Below are positions 18,785 to 28,100 of a DNA stretch of 64,000 nt, one piece after another (position 1 is the first letter of the stretch; every line of letters begins with the position of its first letter). Origin of the DNA: Fibrobacter sp. UWB11 (GTDB lineage Bacteria > Fibrobacterota > Fibrobacteria > Fibrobacterales > Fibrobacteraceae); contig NZ_FSRT01000001.1 in NCBI RefSeq assembly GCF_900143015.1, positions 496,001 through 560,000 of the forward strand. The letters run 5' to 3'. The notes beneath the pieces are model-generated. The model was not told the DNA's origin. It did no database searches and saw only the letters and a list, made by a program, of their open reading frames with translations. Made by a program: the position numbers and the translations under genes.

Positions 18785-18803
18785 TGTTGTAACTCTTACA
18801 ACA
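18785..18803. promoter_or_regulatory. Operator-like inverted repeat upstream of the CE15 gene
   Basis: TGTTGTAA and TTACAACA form a perfect 8-bp inverted repeat around the 3-nt centre CTC. It overlaps a possible -35 (TTGTAA) followed by a TATTAT-like -10, about 100 bp before the esterase gene. A regulator binding here is possible; no regulator gene is adjacent. Confidence 0.35.
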
Positions 18804-18900
18804 AAAATATTATTACACCGAGTCTTGTTTTTTTTGAATAGATTAGTTTTAAGGACAACAATTTCGCCGAATTCACGGCTGTTGTTGGGGTTGGTATACA

Positions 18901-20496
18901 ATGAATAAGTGGATAAAAGTAATGCCAGTGGCAGTTGCTGCCTTTGGGTTATGGGCGTGTGGCGATGAAGCTATGTCTTCTGCCGCGCAATGTACAACAA
19001 AAGAATGCTTGGAACAGGTCGGTCAGTCCGCTGGAATTATTTCTGGTGGAGAATCGAGTTCTAGTTCGTACGCCGAAAACAGCGTAGGATCCAGTTCAGA
19101 TAAAGTGCCTGATTCTTCTGCAGATGTGCAATCTCCGACGAGTAGCTCTGATGCCGCGGTTTCTAGTGGTGCATCTAGTAGCAGTGTCGCGGGGCCTGTG
19201 CTATCATCGAGCAGTGAGGCTTTGCCAGAAAGCAGCAGCAATGCCGTCTCTAGTTCTAGCCGTGGGCATCAACATTCTAGTTCGTCTGCAACAAAGCCGG
19301 AAGTCTCTAGTTCCAGTGAAACGACGCCTCCGTCTCCGGTGAATGAATTTGTCGAAGACCATCGCAGTGAATGCCAGATTGGCAATATCCCTTCAAGCGT
19401 GAACAACGCAAAACTGCCGGACCCGTTTATGGGTCTTGATGGCAAGCGTATTTCTAGCAAGGCTGATTGGAAATGCCGTCGCGAAGAAATCGGTGCCATG
19501 TACGAAAAGCTCATGTTCGGTACAAAGCCGCGCAATCCAGAAAAGGTCGAAGGCAGCTACTCCGGTGGAAAGCTCACCATCAAGGTGACTGACAAGGGCA
19601 AATCCGGCAGTTTCTCCGTGAAAATCAGCAACGCCGGTACGAAGGACAAGCCGAAGCCTGCGATGATCGGTTTTGGCGGTGGCATGATGGGCGGTTGCGG
19701 AAGCCTCGGCAACGCAACGAACGGTCTTGACATCGCTCAGATTACGTTTAACCCGGATGACGTCGCTCCAGAAAGCGGTGGCGGTATGTTCTTCCAGCTT
19801 TATAACCAGGGACAGGGCACCATCATTGCATGGGCTTGGGGCGTAAGCCGCATTATCGACGCTCTCGAAAAGACTCCTGAAGCGGGTATCGATGTGAAGC
19901 ACCTCGCTATGACGGGTTGCTCTCGCTGGGGTAAGGGTACTCTTGCCGTGGGTGCATTCGATGAACGTATTGCCCTCACGATTCCGCAGGAATCCGGTTC
20001 CGGTGGCGCATCGCTTTGGCGTGTGGGCGCTCAGGTGAACAAGCAGAAGGGTAAGCAGTTCGTTCAGGGCTTGAGCAGTGCCGGTACCGAAGGCAAGTGG
20101 ATGATTTCTAGTTTCAAGAACTACGATGGCAAGGAAAATACGCTCCCGTTTGACCAGCACATGTTGGTGGCTATGGTGGCTCCGCGTGCGCTCCTCATTC
20201 TCGACAATGCAGGTCAGGAATGGTTGGGCGAAGTTCCGTCGAACTATTGCGGACAAGCTTCTAAGGAAGTTTATGACGCTCTCGGTGCAACGGAAAATTA
20301 CACCTACAGCCAGGAAGGCGGTCATGGTCACTGCCAGCTTCCGAACGGGCAGTTTGACGAAGTCAAGGACTTTATGAACAAGTTCTTGCTCGGCAAGGAT
20401 GCCAAGACGGGTAAGATTGACTACACCAAGAATACTCAAACCATCAACTTCAAAAAGTCTGAATGGATTGATTGGGAAACGCCTAGCTTGAAGTAG
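18901..20496 (+). CDS. CE15 glucuronoyl esterase, lipoprotein-type export signal, Ser-rich linker
   Basis: This 531-residue secreted enzyme is predicted to cleave ester bonds between lignin alcohols and 4-O-methyl-glucuronic acid on xylan. It has an N-terminal signal ending in a lipobox-like LWACG, a Ser-rich low-complexity linker (about residues 45-150), and a CE15 alpha/beta-hydrolase domain. The nucleophile motif GCSRWGKG places Ser341, the acidic residue is in PQESGSGG (Glu364), and the His is in GGHGHCQ (His475 or His477). GGGGTTGG precedes the ATG. The linker type is shared with the pectate lyase and GH5 enzymes of this window. Heptad repeats follow directly after the stop. Confidence 0.92.
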   Translation: MNKWIKVMPVAVAAFGLWACGDEAMSSAAQCTTKECLEQVGQSAGIISGGESSSSSYAENSVGSSSDKVPDSSADVQSPTSSSDAAVSSGASSSSVAGPVLSSSSEALPESSSNAVSSSSRGHQHSSSSATKPEVSSSSETTPPSPVNEFVEDHRSECQIGNIPSSVNNAKLPDPFMGLDGKRISSKADWKCRREEIGAMYEKLMFGTKPRNPEKVEGSYSGGKLTIKVTDKGKSGSFSVKISNAGTKDKPKPAMIGFGGGMMGGCGSLGNATNGLDIAQITFNPDDVAPESGGGMFFQLYNQGQGTIIAWAWGVSRIIDALEKTPEAGIDVKHLAMTGCSRWGKGTLAVGAFDERIALTIPQESGSGGASLWRVGAQVNKQKGKQFVQGLSSAGTEGKWMISSFKNYDGKENTLPFDQHMLVAMVAPRALLILDNAGQEWLGEVPSNYCGQASKEVYDALGATENYTYSQEGGHGHCQLPNGQFDEVKDFMNKFLLGKDAKTGKIDYTKNTQTINFKKSEWIDWETPSLK

Positions 20497-20500
20497 TTTT

Positions 20501-20591
20501 TTAGTCGTTAGTTGTTAGTCATTGGTTATTAGTTATTGGTTGTTTTTTCTAATGACTATTGACCATTGACTAATGACCGTTGACTGATTAT
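20501..20591. repeat. Facing heptad-repeat arms (TTRGTYR)n
   Basis: Six 7-nt units of TTRGTYR (20501-20542) are followed after a short T-rich spacer by six units in the opposite sense (20549-20591, such as CTAATGA, CTATTGA, CCATTGA). The arms can pair imperfectly into a long hairpin. It starts 5 nt after the stop codon of the esterase gene. Confidence 0.75.
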
Positions 20592-20593
20592 AA

Positions 20594-20628
20594 AAAATAA
20601 CCGCCGACATTGTGTCGACGGTTTTTGT
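20594..20628. terminator. Bidirectional rho-independent terminator
   Basis: ACCGCCGACA and TGTCGACGGT form the stem around TTG, with A-rich sequence on the left and TTTTT on the right. It separates the esterase gene (plus) from thrH (minus) and can serve both. Confidence 0.85.
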
Positions 20629-20644
20629 ATACGTTGTGCTTTTT

Positions 20645-21262
20645 TTACAGCGAATCCTGGAACTTGTGGAATTTGTCCAAAAGTTCTGCGTAGGTCTTTG
20701 TGGCTTCGAGCTGCGGGAACTGTGCCACGATGGAATCCGGAGCGCAGAAGAAACAGCCCTTGTCGGCCTGCTTGAGCATGCCCGTGTCGTTGAAGGAATC
20801 GCCCGAGGCAAACACTTTGAAGTTGAGTTCCTGCAAATGCTTTACGACCTTCGTCTTCTGGTCGCTCATGCGCAAGTGGTAACCCTTGATCATGTCGTTT
20901 TCGACTACGAGATTGTGGCAGAAAATCGTCGGGAATCCGAGATTCTTCATGATGGGATAGGCGAATTCCTGGAACGTATCCGAGAGGATGATTACCTGGG
21001 CTTCGTCACGGAGCGTGTCCATAAAGTCGCGGGCGCCGTCGAGGAGTCCGAGATTTGCAATCACGTTCTGGATGTCAGAGAGCTTGATGTTCTCGCGTTC
21101 GAGAATCTTGATGCGGCCCTTCATGAGCACATCGTAGTCGGGGATGTCGCGAGTGGTGAGGCGGAGGTCCTTGATGCCCGTCTTTTCGGCGACGGCAATC
21201 CAGATTTCTGGCGCAAGAACGCCTTCCAGGTCAAGAGTGACAACACATTGCTTAGTAAACAT
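20645..21262 (-). CDS. thrH: ThrH-type phosphoserine phosphatase / homoserine phosphotransferase
   Basis: This 205-residue haloacid-dehalogenase-family enzyme closely follows the ThrH pattern known from Pseudomonas: LDLEGVLAPEIWIAVAEKTG at the start (Asp11 nucleophile, Glu13), TTRDIPDYDVLM, VIILSDTFQEF (motif II) and ASGDSFNDTGML (motif IV). ThrH dephosphorylates phosphoserine and can pass the phosphate to homoserine, linking serine and threonine synthesis. The length fits. The gene stands alone, bounded by a terminator downstream and heptad repeats upstream of its ATG; the repeat fills the place where a promoter would be expected. Confidence 0.93.
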   Translation of the reverse strand: MFTKQCVVTLDLEGVLAPEIWIAVAEKTGIKDLRLTTRDIPDYDVLMKGRIKILERENIKLSDIQNVIANLGLLDGARDFMDTLRDEAQVIILSDTFQEFAYPIMKNLGFPTIFCHNLVVENDMIKGYHLRMSDQKTKVVKHLQELNFKVFASGDSFNDTGMLKQADKGCFFCAPDSIVAQFPQLEATKTYAELLDKFHKFQDSL

Positions 21263-21267
21263 AGTGA

Positions 21268-21302
21268 TTAGTTATTAGTTGATAGTTACTAGTTAATAGT
21301 TT
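21268..21302. repeat. Heptad repeat (TTRGTYR)n upstream of thrH
   Basis: Five 7-nt units (TTAGTTA, TTAGTTG, ATAGTTA, CTAGTTA, ATAGTTT) lie directly before the thrH start codon on the minus strand. There is no facing arm here, unlike at 20501-20591. Confidence 0.65.
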
Positions 21303-21330
21303 TATTGTTTGTCAGAGAACTAGTTGCTGT

Positions 21331-21357
21331 GTCATCCTGAGCGAAGTCGAAGGATCT
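21331..21357. repeat. Palindromic repeat, family A (compact form)
   Basis: This is the shortest complete copy: GTCATCCTGAGCGAAG followed by TCGAAGGATCT. It lies between hslO and thrH and gives a clean reference for the copies embedded in coding regions. Confidence 0.8.
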
Positions 21358-21378
21358 CTAGTAACTAGTAACTTCGGA

Positions 21379-22266
21379 CTAGGAACTTTTTTTCCTCTCT
21401 GCAATAATTTCTTGCATGTCGGCAGGTGTAATCGTATAGTTTGTGCGGCAGAAGTCGCAGACAACGTTCAAATCCTTGTTTTCGCTGCTGAGTTCCTGCA
21501 AGTCCTTGAGTGGGAGCGTTGCAAGTGTAGCAAGCATGCGGTCCTTGCTGCACGGGCAGAACGGCTTTGGGTCAATTTCGCGCACCACTTCGATGTCGTA
21601 CGGGCCGCGGAGCTGGTCTAAAAGTTCGTCAAGATCGAATCCCTTGTCTGCCTTGTACATGTCGCAGAACTTCGGGAGGTTTTGCACGATGACTTCGATA
21701 AGGTTGATATCCTTGTCTTCGAGGTCCGGGAACGCTTCGATGTAGAAGCCTGCTGCATAGTCGAGCTTGCTCGGGTCTTGCTTGTTGTATTGAGCTTCGA
21801 TACCCACGGCAGAGCGGATTTGTTCGGACTGCAAGAGGTATGTGGCGAGGTTTTGGCCCATCGAAACGGAGGGCGCTTCGATAATACTTTCGTGAACTCG
21901 CTTGCCCAGTTCGTTCAACTTGACAACGCTTACATGTTGCGGAACAAGCGCAGGTTCGTTTGCTCCTATGGCTTGGAGTTCTGCCTGCGGAATCATGGCG
22001 CGGACAAGGCCCATTGGCGTGGAATCGGTCTGGATCTTTGTGATTTCTCCACCGAATGAGGTTATGTAAGAAACTGTTCCCGCGAATTTGAGGCCTGCGC
22101 TAAGGAAAATACTTGCAATGGAGTTTTCGGCAAGCAGCTTGAGGGCGAAACCTTTGGCGTCGTGATGACGGCCGATATCATTCATGGTCTCCGTTAAATC
22201 GACCACAATAAGGCGGAAAGGCGTTTTTTTGCCTGTGGCGCGGATGATTCTATCTTTGAAATTCAT
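21379..22266 (-). CDS. hslO: Hsp33 redox-regulated chaperone
   Basis: This 295-residue protein is an Hsp33 family holdase, activated by oxidation to protect unfolding proteins in the cytoplasm. The C-terminal zinc-binding redox switch is present as CPC near residue 237 and CDFC near residue 269, in the usual CxC...CxxC arrangement, followed by YTITPADMQEII. The N-terminal domain has the typical VVDLTETMNDIGRHH start region. No ribosome binding site precedes the ATG; instead a TATATT box ends 6 nt before it, which suggests a leaderless mRNA. Confidence 0.93.
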   Translation of the reverse strand: MNFKDRIIRATGKKTPFRLIVVDLTETMNDIGRHHDAKGFALKLLAENSIASIFLSAGLKFAGTVSYITSFGGEITKIQTDSTPMGLVRAMIPQAELQAIGANEPALVPQHVSVVKLNELGKRVHESIIEAPSVSMGQNLATYLLQSEQIRSAVGIEAQYNKQDPSKLDYAAGFYIEAFPDLEDKDINLIEVIVQNLPKFCDMYKADKGFDLDELLDQLRGPYDIEVVREIDPKPFCPCSKDRMLATLATLPLKDLQELSSENKDLNVVCDFCRTNYTITPADMQEIIAERKKSS

Positions 22267-22272
22267 GTCGCA

Positions 22273-22300
22273 AATATAGAATTTAACTAGGGACTTGCCA
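22273..22300 (-). promoter_or_regulatory. Promoter of hslO (TGGCAA-N16-TATATT), start codon 6 nt after -10
   Basis: On the minus strand TGGCAA (22300-22295) is followed after 16 nt by TATATT (22278-22273), then TGCGAC and the ATG. The -10 context TTCTATATTTGC is identical to that of the SRP RNA promoter at the right end of the window. Transcription should begin at about the first base of the start codon. Confidence 0.55.
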
Positions 22301-22392
22301 TAGGGGGTGGCTATAAACGTAATATTTTCAACAAAAAGCGATAATTATAGGTGAAAAAAGCTATAATAACTAAGTAATTAATTGGAGGTTAT

Positions 22393-22938
22393 ATGCAGAT
22401 TCTTGTGTTGCTTGCAGATGGATTTGAAGAAACGGAATTCGTGGTTCCTGTAGATTTGTGGCGTCGTGCTGGCTTTAAGGTGACAATTGCATCCGTTTCG
22501 GGGGCTGACATCGTTGATGGTCTTCATGGACTTAAAATTCAGGCCGATGTGGCGTTGAGCAAACTTGAACCGACCGACTTTGATGCCGTTTTCTTGCCGG
22601 GTGGCGGTGTTGGCGTGCGGAATCTCAAGGCAAGTGCCGCTGTTGAAAATACCGTTTGCAGCTTAAATGACGATAACAAGTGGGTCCTTGCTATTTGTGC
22701 TGCTCCGACCATTTTGAGCAAAGCTCGAATCCTCGTAGACCGCAAGGCAACTTGCTATCCAGGATGTGAAGCTGAACTTGTATGTCGTGAATTCTCTGAG
22801 GAACGCGTGGTTGTTGACGGAAACATCATTACGAGCCGTGGCCCGGGTACGGCCGAAGAATTTGCTCTAAAGTGCATTGCTGTAATTGGTAGCACCGATT
22901 TGTACGAACAAATCAGAAAGCAAATTGTTGCTCGCTAG
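22393..22938 (+). CDS. DJ-1/PfpI family protein
   Basis: This 181-residue protein has the DJ-1/ThiJ fold pattern: MQILVLLADGFEETE with the conserved acidic residue (Glu12/13), the FLPGGGVGVRNL loop, the reactive Cys102 in LAICAAP, and SRGPGTAEEFAL near the end. Family members include YajL-type chaperones and glyoxalase-like or deglycase enzymes; which activity applies cannot be told from sequence alone. TTGGAGG lies at a good distance before the ATG. It is a single gene followed by terminator-like hairpins. Confidence 0.9.
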   Translation: MQILVLLADGFEETEFVVPVDLWRRAGFKVTIASVSGADIVDGLHGLKIQADVALSKLEPTDFDAVFLPGGGVGVRNLKASAAVENTVCSLNDDNKWVLAICAAPTILSKARILVDRKATCYPGCEAELVCREFSEERVVVDGNIITSRGPGTAEEFALKCIAVIGSTDLYEQIRKQIVAR

Positions 22939-23394
22939 GTTGTTTGTACCATAATTATAGACTTTGTTGTTATTCGAAATCCCCTACAGTTCTGTGGGGG
23001 ATTTTCATATATGGTTAATATTTTGTTTATTCGTTGAGGTGTTCGTCTGTTTATAAGGACAATGTTTGTTTGAGATAATATTTTTTTATTAAAAATAGGG
23101 TTCACATGACACTTTGTATTGTAAAAAATGCTATATATAAAGTACTCCATATACACCAATAAGGGTCGGAAACTAAAATTTCCGGCCCTTTCCTTTTTTT
23201 TGAATAAAAAGTCAACAGTTTTGAGGTGATTTAGGGGTAAGTTTTTCGATTTGATTGTTGAATTGGAACTAAAGGTTCCGGTCTACAATTCGATTTTCGC
23301 CAATAAACACAAAAAACGCGTTGCATTGGTTGTTGCAGCGCGCTTTTGATAGTTTCTATGCACTTTGGCTATAGTTTATAAAGGCTAATGGTCA
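22939..23394. other. Intergenic region with hairpins and no gene seen
   Basis: These 456 bases contain no convincing coding region. A hairpin at 22981-23003 (CCCCTACAG with CTGTGGGGG, then T-rich) terminates the DJ-1 gene. A hairpin at 23163-23190 (AGGGTCGGAAA with TTTCCGGCCCT, then T-run) may end a short transcript starting in this region. GCGTTGCA/TGCAGCGC at 23315-23343 is terminator-like for sufB on the minus strand. A short palindrome GGCTAATG/CATTAGCC overlaps the sufB end. Confidence 0.6.
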
Positions 23395-24810
23395 TTAGCC
23401 TACGCTATGTTCGAGTTTTAAAGTCAACAGTTGGCGGGCCTCTGTGGCGAACTCGCCAGGGAGTTCCTTGAACACATCTTTGCAGAATCCGCCCACCATC
23501 GCTTGGATGGCGTCTTCGCGCTTGATGCCGCGGCTCTCGAAGTAGAACAGCTGGTCTTCGCTGATGCGGCTGGTCGTAGCTTCGTGCTCGGTCTGGGCGC
23601 TTGCGTTTGCGACGGTGATGTAGGGGAACGTGTGGGCGGCGCTCTTGGTACCGACAAGCATGCTGTCGCACTGGGTGTAGTTGCGGGCGCCTGTAGCGGA
23701 CTTGCGGATGCTCACTTCGCCGCGGTAGGCGTTGCTGGAGCAATCGGCGCTGATGCCCTTAGAAATAATCGTGCTCTTGGTGTTCTTGCCGATGTGGATC
23801 ATCTTCGTGCCGGTGTCTGCCTGCATGTGGCCGTTCGTGAGGGCCACGCTGTAGAATTCACCGACGGAATTGTCGCCTTGCAAGATGCAGCTCGGGTACT
23901 TCCACGTGATGGCAGAACCCGTTTCGACTTGGGTCCAGCTGATGCGGCTGTTTTTGCCGGCACACTTGCCGCGCTTTGTAACAAAGTTATAGACACCGCC
24001 GGCTCCCGTCTCGCGGTCGCCCGCGTACCAGTTCTGCACGGTAGAATATTTGATTTTGGCGTTTTCTTTGGCCACGAGTTCCACAATGGCGCTATGGAGT
24101 TGCTTGCTCGAAAATTCCGGAGCGGTACAGCCTTCGAGGTAGCTCACGCTCGCGTCGTCATCGGCGATAATCAGCGTGCGTTCGAACTGGCCTGCTTCCT
24201 TGTTGTTGATGCGGAAGTAGGTGGAAAGGTCCATTGGGCACTTGACTCCAGGCGGAATGTAGACGAAGCTTCCGTCGCCAAAGACTGCGCTGTTGAGAGC
24301 TGCAAAGTAGTTGTCGCCAGCGGGGACCACGCTACCTAGATATTCCTCGATGAGTTCCGGGTATTCCTTGATGGCGTCGCTGATGGAGCAGAAGATGATG
24401 CCCATTTCCATGAGCTTCTTCTTGTGGCTTGTGTAAATGCTGACGGAATCGAACACGGCATCGACGGCAACGTTTGCAAGACGCTTCTGTTCGTCGAGCG
24501 GGATGCCGAGCTTTTCAAAAGTCGCCAAGAGTTCCGGATCGACATCTTCGATCTTTTCGTGGCTCTTCTTGGTCTTCGGTGCGGAGTAATAGACGATGTC
24601 CTGCAAATCGACAGGATTGAAGTGGAGCTCGCCCCAGTTGGGCTGTTCCATCGTCTTGAGCTTTTCGTAAGCCTTCAAGCGGAAATCGAGCATGAACTGC
24701 GGTTCGCCACGGAGCGCTGACGCCCTGCGGATGATATCCTCGTTAAGACCTTTTTCGAAGGCTTCGTTTTCAATATCAGTGACAAATCCGTATTTGTAAT
24801 TTTCGCTCAT
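23395..24810 (-). CDS. sufB: Fe-S cluster assembly scaffold SufB
   Basis: This 471-residue protein is full-length SufB, the scaffold on which iron-sulfur clusters are built together with SufC and SufD. Typical segments are [34 protein letters not shown], the VQNWYAGD region and the C-terminal [15 protein letters not shown] with the conserved Cys in GGFCKDVF. It stands alone: sufC, sufD, sufS and sufU are not in the neighbouring genes, although in most genomes sufB is next to sufC. SufB is needed for the many Fe-S clusters in this organism, including those of complex I. Confidence 0.95.
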   Translation of the reverse strand: MSENYKYGFVTDIENEAFEKGLNEDIIRRASALRGEPQFMLDFRLKAYEKLKTMEQPNWGELHFNPVDLQDIVYYSAPKTKKSHEKIEDVDPELLATFEKLGIPLDEQKRLANVAVDAVFDSVSIYTSHKKKLMEMGIIFCSISDAIKEYPELIEEYLGSVVPAGDNYFAALNSAVFGDGSFVYIPPGVKCPMDLSTYFRINNKEAGQFERTLIIADDDASVSYLEGCTAPEFSSKQLHSAIVELVAKENAKIKYSTVQNWYAGDRETGAGGVYNFVTKRGKCAGKNSRISWTQVETGSAITWKYPSCILQGDNSVGEFYSVALTNGHMQADTGTKMIHIGKNTKSTIISKGISADCSSNAYRGEVSIRKSATGARNYTQCDSMLVGTKSAAHTFPYITVANASAQTEHEATTSRISEDQLFYFESRGIKREDAIQAMVGGFCKDVFKELPGEFATEARQLLTLKLEHSVG

Positions 24811-25109
24811 CTTTAACCCGCTTTAAACGAGTGCAAAGATAGTAAAATGTGGGAGCAGTTCAAAATGTGATAACGCTATTTCCATATTAACCTATAAATA
24901 ATGTAGGCTAGTCGTAGCGATTATATGTTGATTGAATCAATAGAATAAAAAACGGTATATAGCGAGAAGATTTGTTTTTATAAAGGATTGAAATTCAGTG
25001 TTGGAAGAATGGAAGCGTCGGCCAAGGATGGGGAGGGTGCAGGGAGGGGCCCGTGCGGCCTTCGCAACTCTGAGCTGGGGCCCCGCCCGCATAATGCGGG
25101 TCTAAGGGT
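24811..25109. other. Intergenic region with G-quadruplex motif and terminator-like stem
   Basis: No gene is seen. 25030-25049 holds four G-runs (GGGG, GGG, GGG, GGGG) separated by loops of 1, 4 and 1 nt, which fits a two- or three-layer G-quadruplex on the plus strand. CCCGCATAATGCGGG near 25085-25100 is a hairpin just after the topB stop and probably acts as its terminator on the minus strand. Confidence 0.55.
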
Positions 25110-28100
25110 TTACCCTTTCTTAATCACTTCTACGGTGAGCTTGTTGAACGCAATCTTGCCGCCTTCGCGGAGTTCTAGTGCTGCCCTGAACGTTGTGTCA
25201 TTTTTCTTGAACGGTTCAAGGATGGGTGTGGATTTGTTCTTTAAAAGCGTTTCGACTTCTTCGTCTTTGAATTCACGCTGGAAGAACGTCTTGGGAATCC
25301 CGTAATTGCAGGCGGGGTTCATGCACACGTATGCCGCAAGCGTTTGCACTTCGCCGTTTGGCGTTTGCGTGGTCGTGCCGCTACGGAATCGCAGCTGGTC
25401 GCCGCAACAAGGGCAGGGGAGGTCTCTATGGACAAATTCAAAATTCGTGCGACCGTCTTCGCCGAGCTTTAAGTAGGCATCGAATTCAGTCCCTTTCTTG
25501 CTCTTGAATCCGGTTAAAAGTTCGGTCTTGCCGCCGGTGAGGAGAGCCTTGATGTCTGCTACGCGGAGCTTTTTGCCCGCAACGGATTTGAACAAGGTGA
25601 AGTTACAAGCGGGGCAGAAAATGGCGTTCTTGTTTTCTTCGAGTTTCTTTTTGCAGAGCGGACAGTTGAACTTAGTTTCGGTGCCGTGGAAATGTCCATC
25701 GTTTTCGAAAGCGAATGTCGTCTTGAAATCCTTGTCCCAGACGACTTTGGCGTTGAAAGTCGTGCCTTTCTTGGTCAAGAATCCGCTGATGATTTCGGTT
25801 GTACCATTGCTGAAAAGTTCTGCAATTTCCGTATCGCTCATGACGTGCCCGGCAATCGTTTTGTAGAAAACGAAGTCGCAAGTCGGGGCTGTGTCCGGCG
25901 TAAGCGTCGGGTCGCCATTTTCGTTATTCGATGTGGTGATGTCGCTCCCTTCGCAGATGAGGCGGTTCCCGGAATCCAAAAGCGTCTTGCCGCACTTGGG
26001 ACACTTGTAATTGGTCGGCGTTTTGGCGCGGGCGTCATCGGAAAATTCAAAGCCGATGTTGCCGTCATCGCCTAATGTGAGCGTGGCGCTGAATGTTGTT
26101 CCTTTTTTGCTCTTGAATCCGCTGAGCAAATCGGACTTGCCTGTTTTGAGGAGTGTCGCCATTTCGGCGTGGCTCAGTGTGCGGCCTGCAATGGTGTGGC
26201 CCGCCTTGAAACCGCATTCTTCGTTTTTGCAGACATAGCCCCACGGCGCAATTTCGAGTGGGCTAGAACATTTCGGGCAGGGAATCGCATCAGTGACGGT
26301 TTCTCGTTCAAACTGGCTGCCGTATTTTTGACGCAGATGTTCGAAGAGTTCCTTGACGTAATTCACGATGCCGTCGCGGAATTCTATTGGCGTGAGTTTG
26401 CCTTTTTCGACTTGCGAAAGCTTGAATTCCCATTCGCCAGTCATTTCGGGCGATTTGACTTTCTCGTCCATAAGCGCGATGACTTCGCGTCCGCGCTGGG
26501 TGCTGACAAGGTAATTCTTTTGCGCTTCGATGAATCCGCGCTTTTTGAGCGTCTCGATGATGCCTGCTTGCGTGGCTGGCGTTCCGAGACCGCGTTCTTT
26601 CATGGCTTCGGCAAGTTCTTCGTTTTCGATTTGCTTGCCAGCCGTTTTCATTGCGGCGAGGAGTGTTGCTTCGGTGAAGTACTTGGGCTTGCTCTTCTTT
26701 TTCTTTTGCAGTTCCAAGCTGTCAAATGGCGCATGGTCCCCAAGATTCCATTCCGGGAATGTCTCGACGATATTCGTGATATCATCGCCATCGCCTTTGC
26801 CTTCGGCATCTGCTCCCTTCGCTTCACTTGTCATGCCGGACTCTGTTCCGGCATCGCCTTTTTTCTTTTTCGACGGTTTCTTCTTTTCTTCCTTGACCAG
26901 TGCGCGGAATCCCAAATCTTCATTCCGCTTGAGCTTTAAACGGAACAGTTCTGGCGAGACTCTCGCCTCAGCTGTCATTCCGGCCTCAGTGCCGGAATCG
27001 CCTTTCTCGTTGCCAGCCTCTAACAGCACCTCCATTTCACTCCAGACATACGGCTTGAGCCATGCCTGCACAAAGCGTTCCTTTGCGAGCTTGTAGATGT
27101 TCTCTTCCATTTCAGGGAGATTTTGCGGCTCTTCCCCCGTAGGGATGATGGCAAAGTGGTCCGTGACTTTACTAGAGTTGATGAAGACAAAGTTTTCGTT
27201 GCCGCTACGCATGACGGATTTTTCTTGCGGTGTGGCTAGTCTTTGTGCAAGAGCGTAAGCTTCTTGCTGCATCGTGTCTGGCAGATATTGCGAGTCTGTA
27301 CGCGGGTAGGTGAGCAACTTCTTTTCGTACAAGTTTTGTGCGCAATCCAGAACTTGTTGGGCGCTGTATTTAAAACGCTTGTTGCCCTCTTTTTGCAGTT
27401 CCGTCAAGTCGAACGGTTTTTGCGGGAACTGCTTTTTCTGCTGGATGTCGATCTTTGCAATCGTCGCTTCTTCCGGTGGTGAGCATTTGTCTATAACTGC
27501 TTGCGCCGGCTCTTCTTTCTCGAAAATCGCAACTTTGAGATTGCTTTGCTTGTCCGATGGGGCTGATTTGTCATTGCGAGGGGGCGTGTCCCCCGAAGCA
27601 ATCTCTTGCATTGTCATTCCGGCCTCCGAGCCGGAATCGCCTTTTACTTCTTTCTTTTCATATCTTACATACTGCGCCTGGAACCCTTTCCACGTTCCTA
27701 CAACGCTGTAATAAAACAGTTCCTTGAACTGCTCGACAATCGCATCGCGTTCCACGACTAGGTTGAGCGTCGGTGTCTGCACGCGCCCCACAGAAATCAT
27801 CTTTCCGCGCCCGGCAGTGAGCGTGTATGCACGAGTTGCATTCAGCCCGACCATCCAGTCGGCACGCTGGCGGAGCCTTGCCGCATAGCTCAAGTTCAAA
27901 CGCTCTGTAGCGTCTTCCAGATTCTTCCAAGCCTTGTCCAAATCTTTCGCCACATAGCTGTTCACCCACAAGCGCTTGATCTGCTTTTTGCGAAAGTCCG
28001 GCGTGTAGTCGAGAATCAAGTCGAAAATCAAATTACCTTCACGGCCCGCGTCCGCGCCGTTCACAAGCACGTCTGCCTTCGACATCATGTCGCGCACCAC

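Noticed and set aside
19393-20439. 348-codon minus-strand frame opposite the CE15 gene
   Set aside because: The plus strand contains the full esterase catalytic set, and the minus frame has no family features.
20501-20591. CRISPR-like or iteron origin in the heptad repeat
   Set aside because: The 7-nt units are directly adjacent with no spacers, and no replication-initiation gene is nearby.
23431-24339. 302-codon plus-strand frame opposite sufB
   Set aside because: Low-complexity Ala/Val/Gly-rich translation without features; sufB is certain.
24988-25305. 105-codon plus-strand frame at the topB 3' end
   Set aside because: It mostly overlaps topB in antisense, and its free part is G-rich non-coding sequence.
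27570-27641. CRISPR-like array in topB
   Set aside because: The repeats are palindromic elements of two different families, irregularly spaced, and there are no spacers or cas genes in the window.
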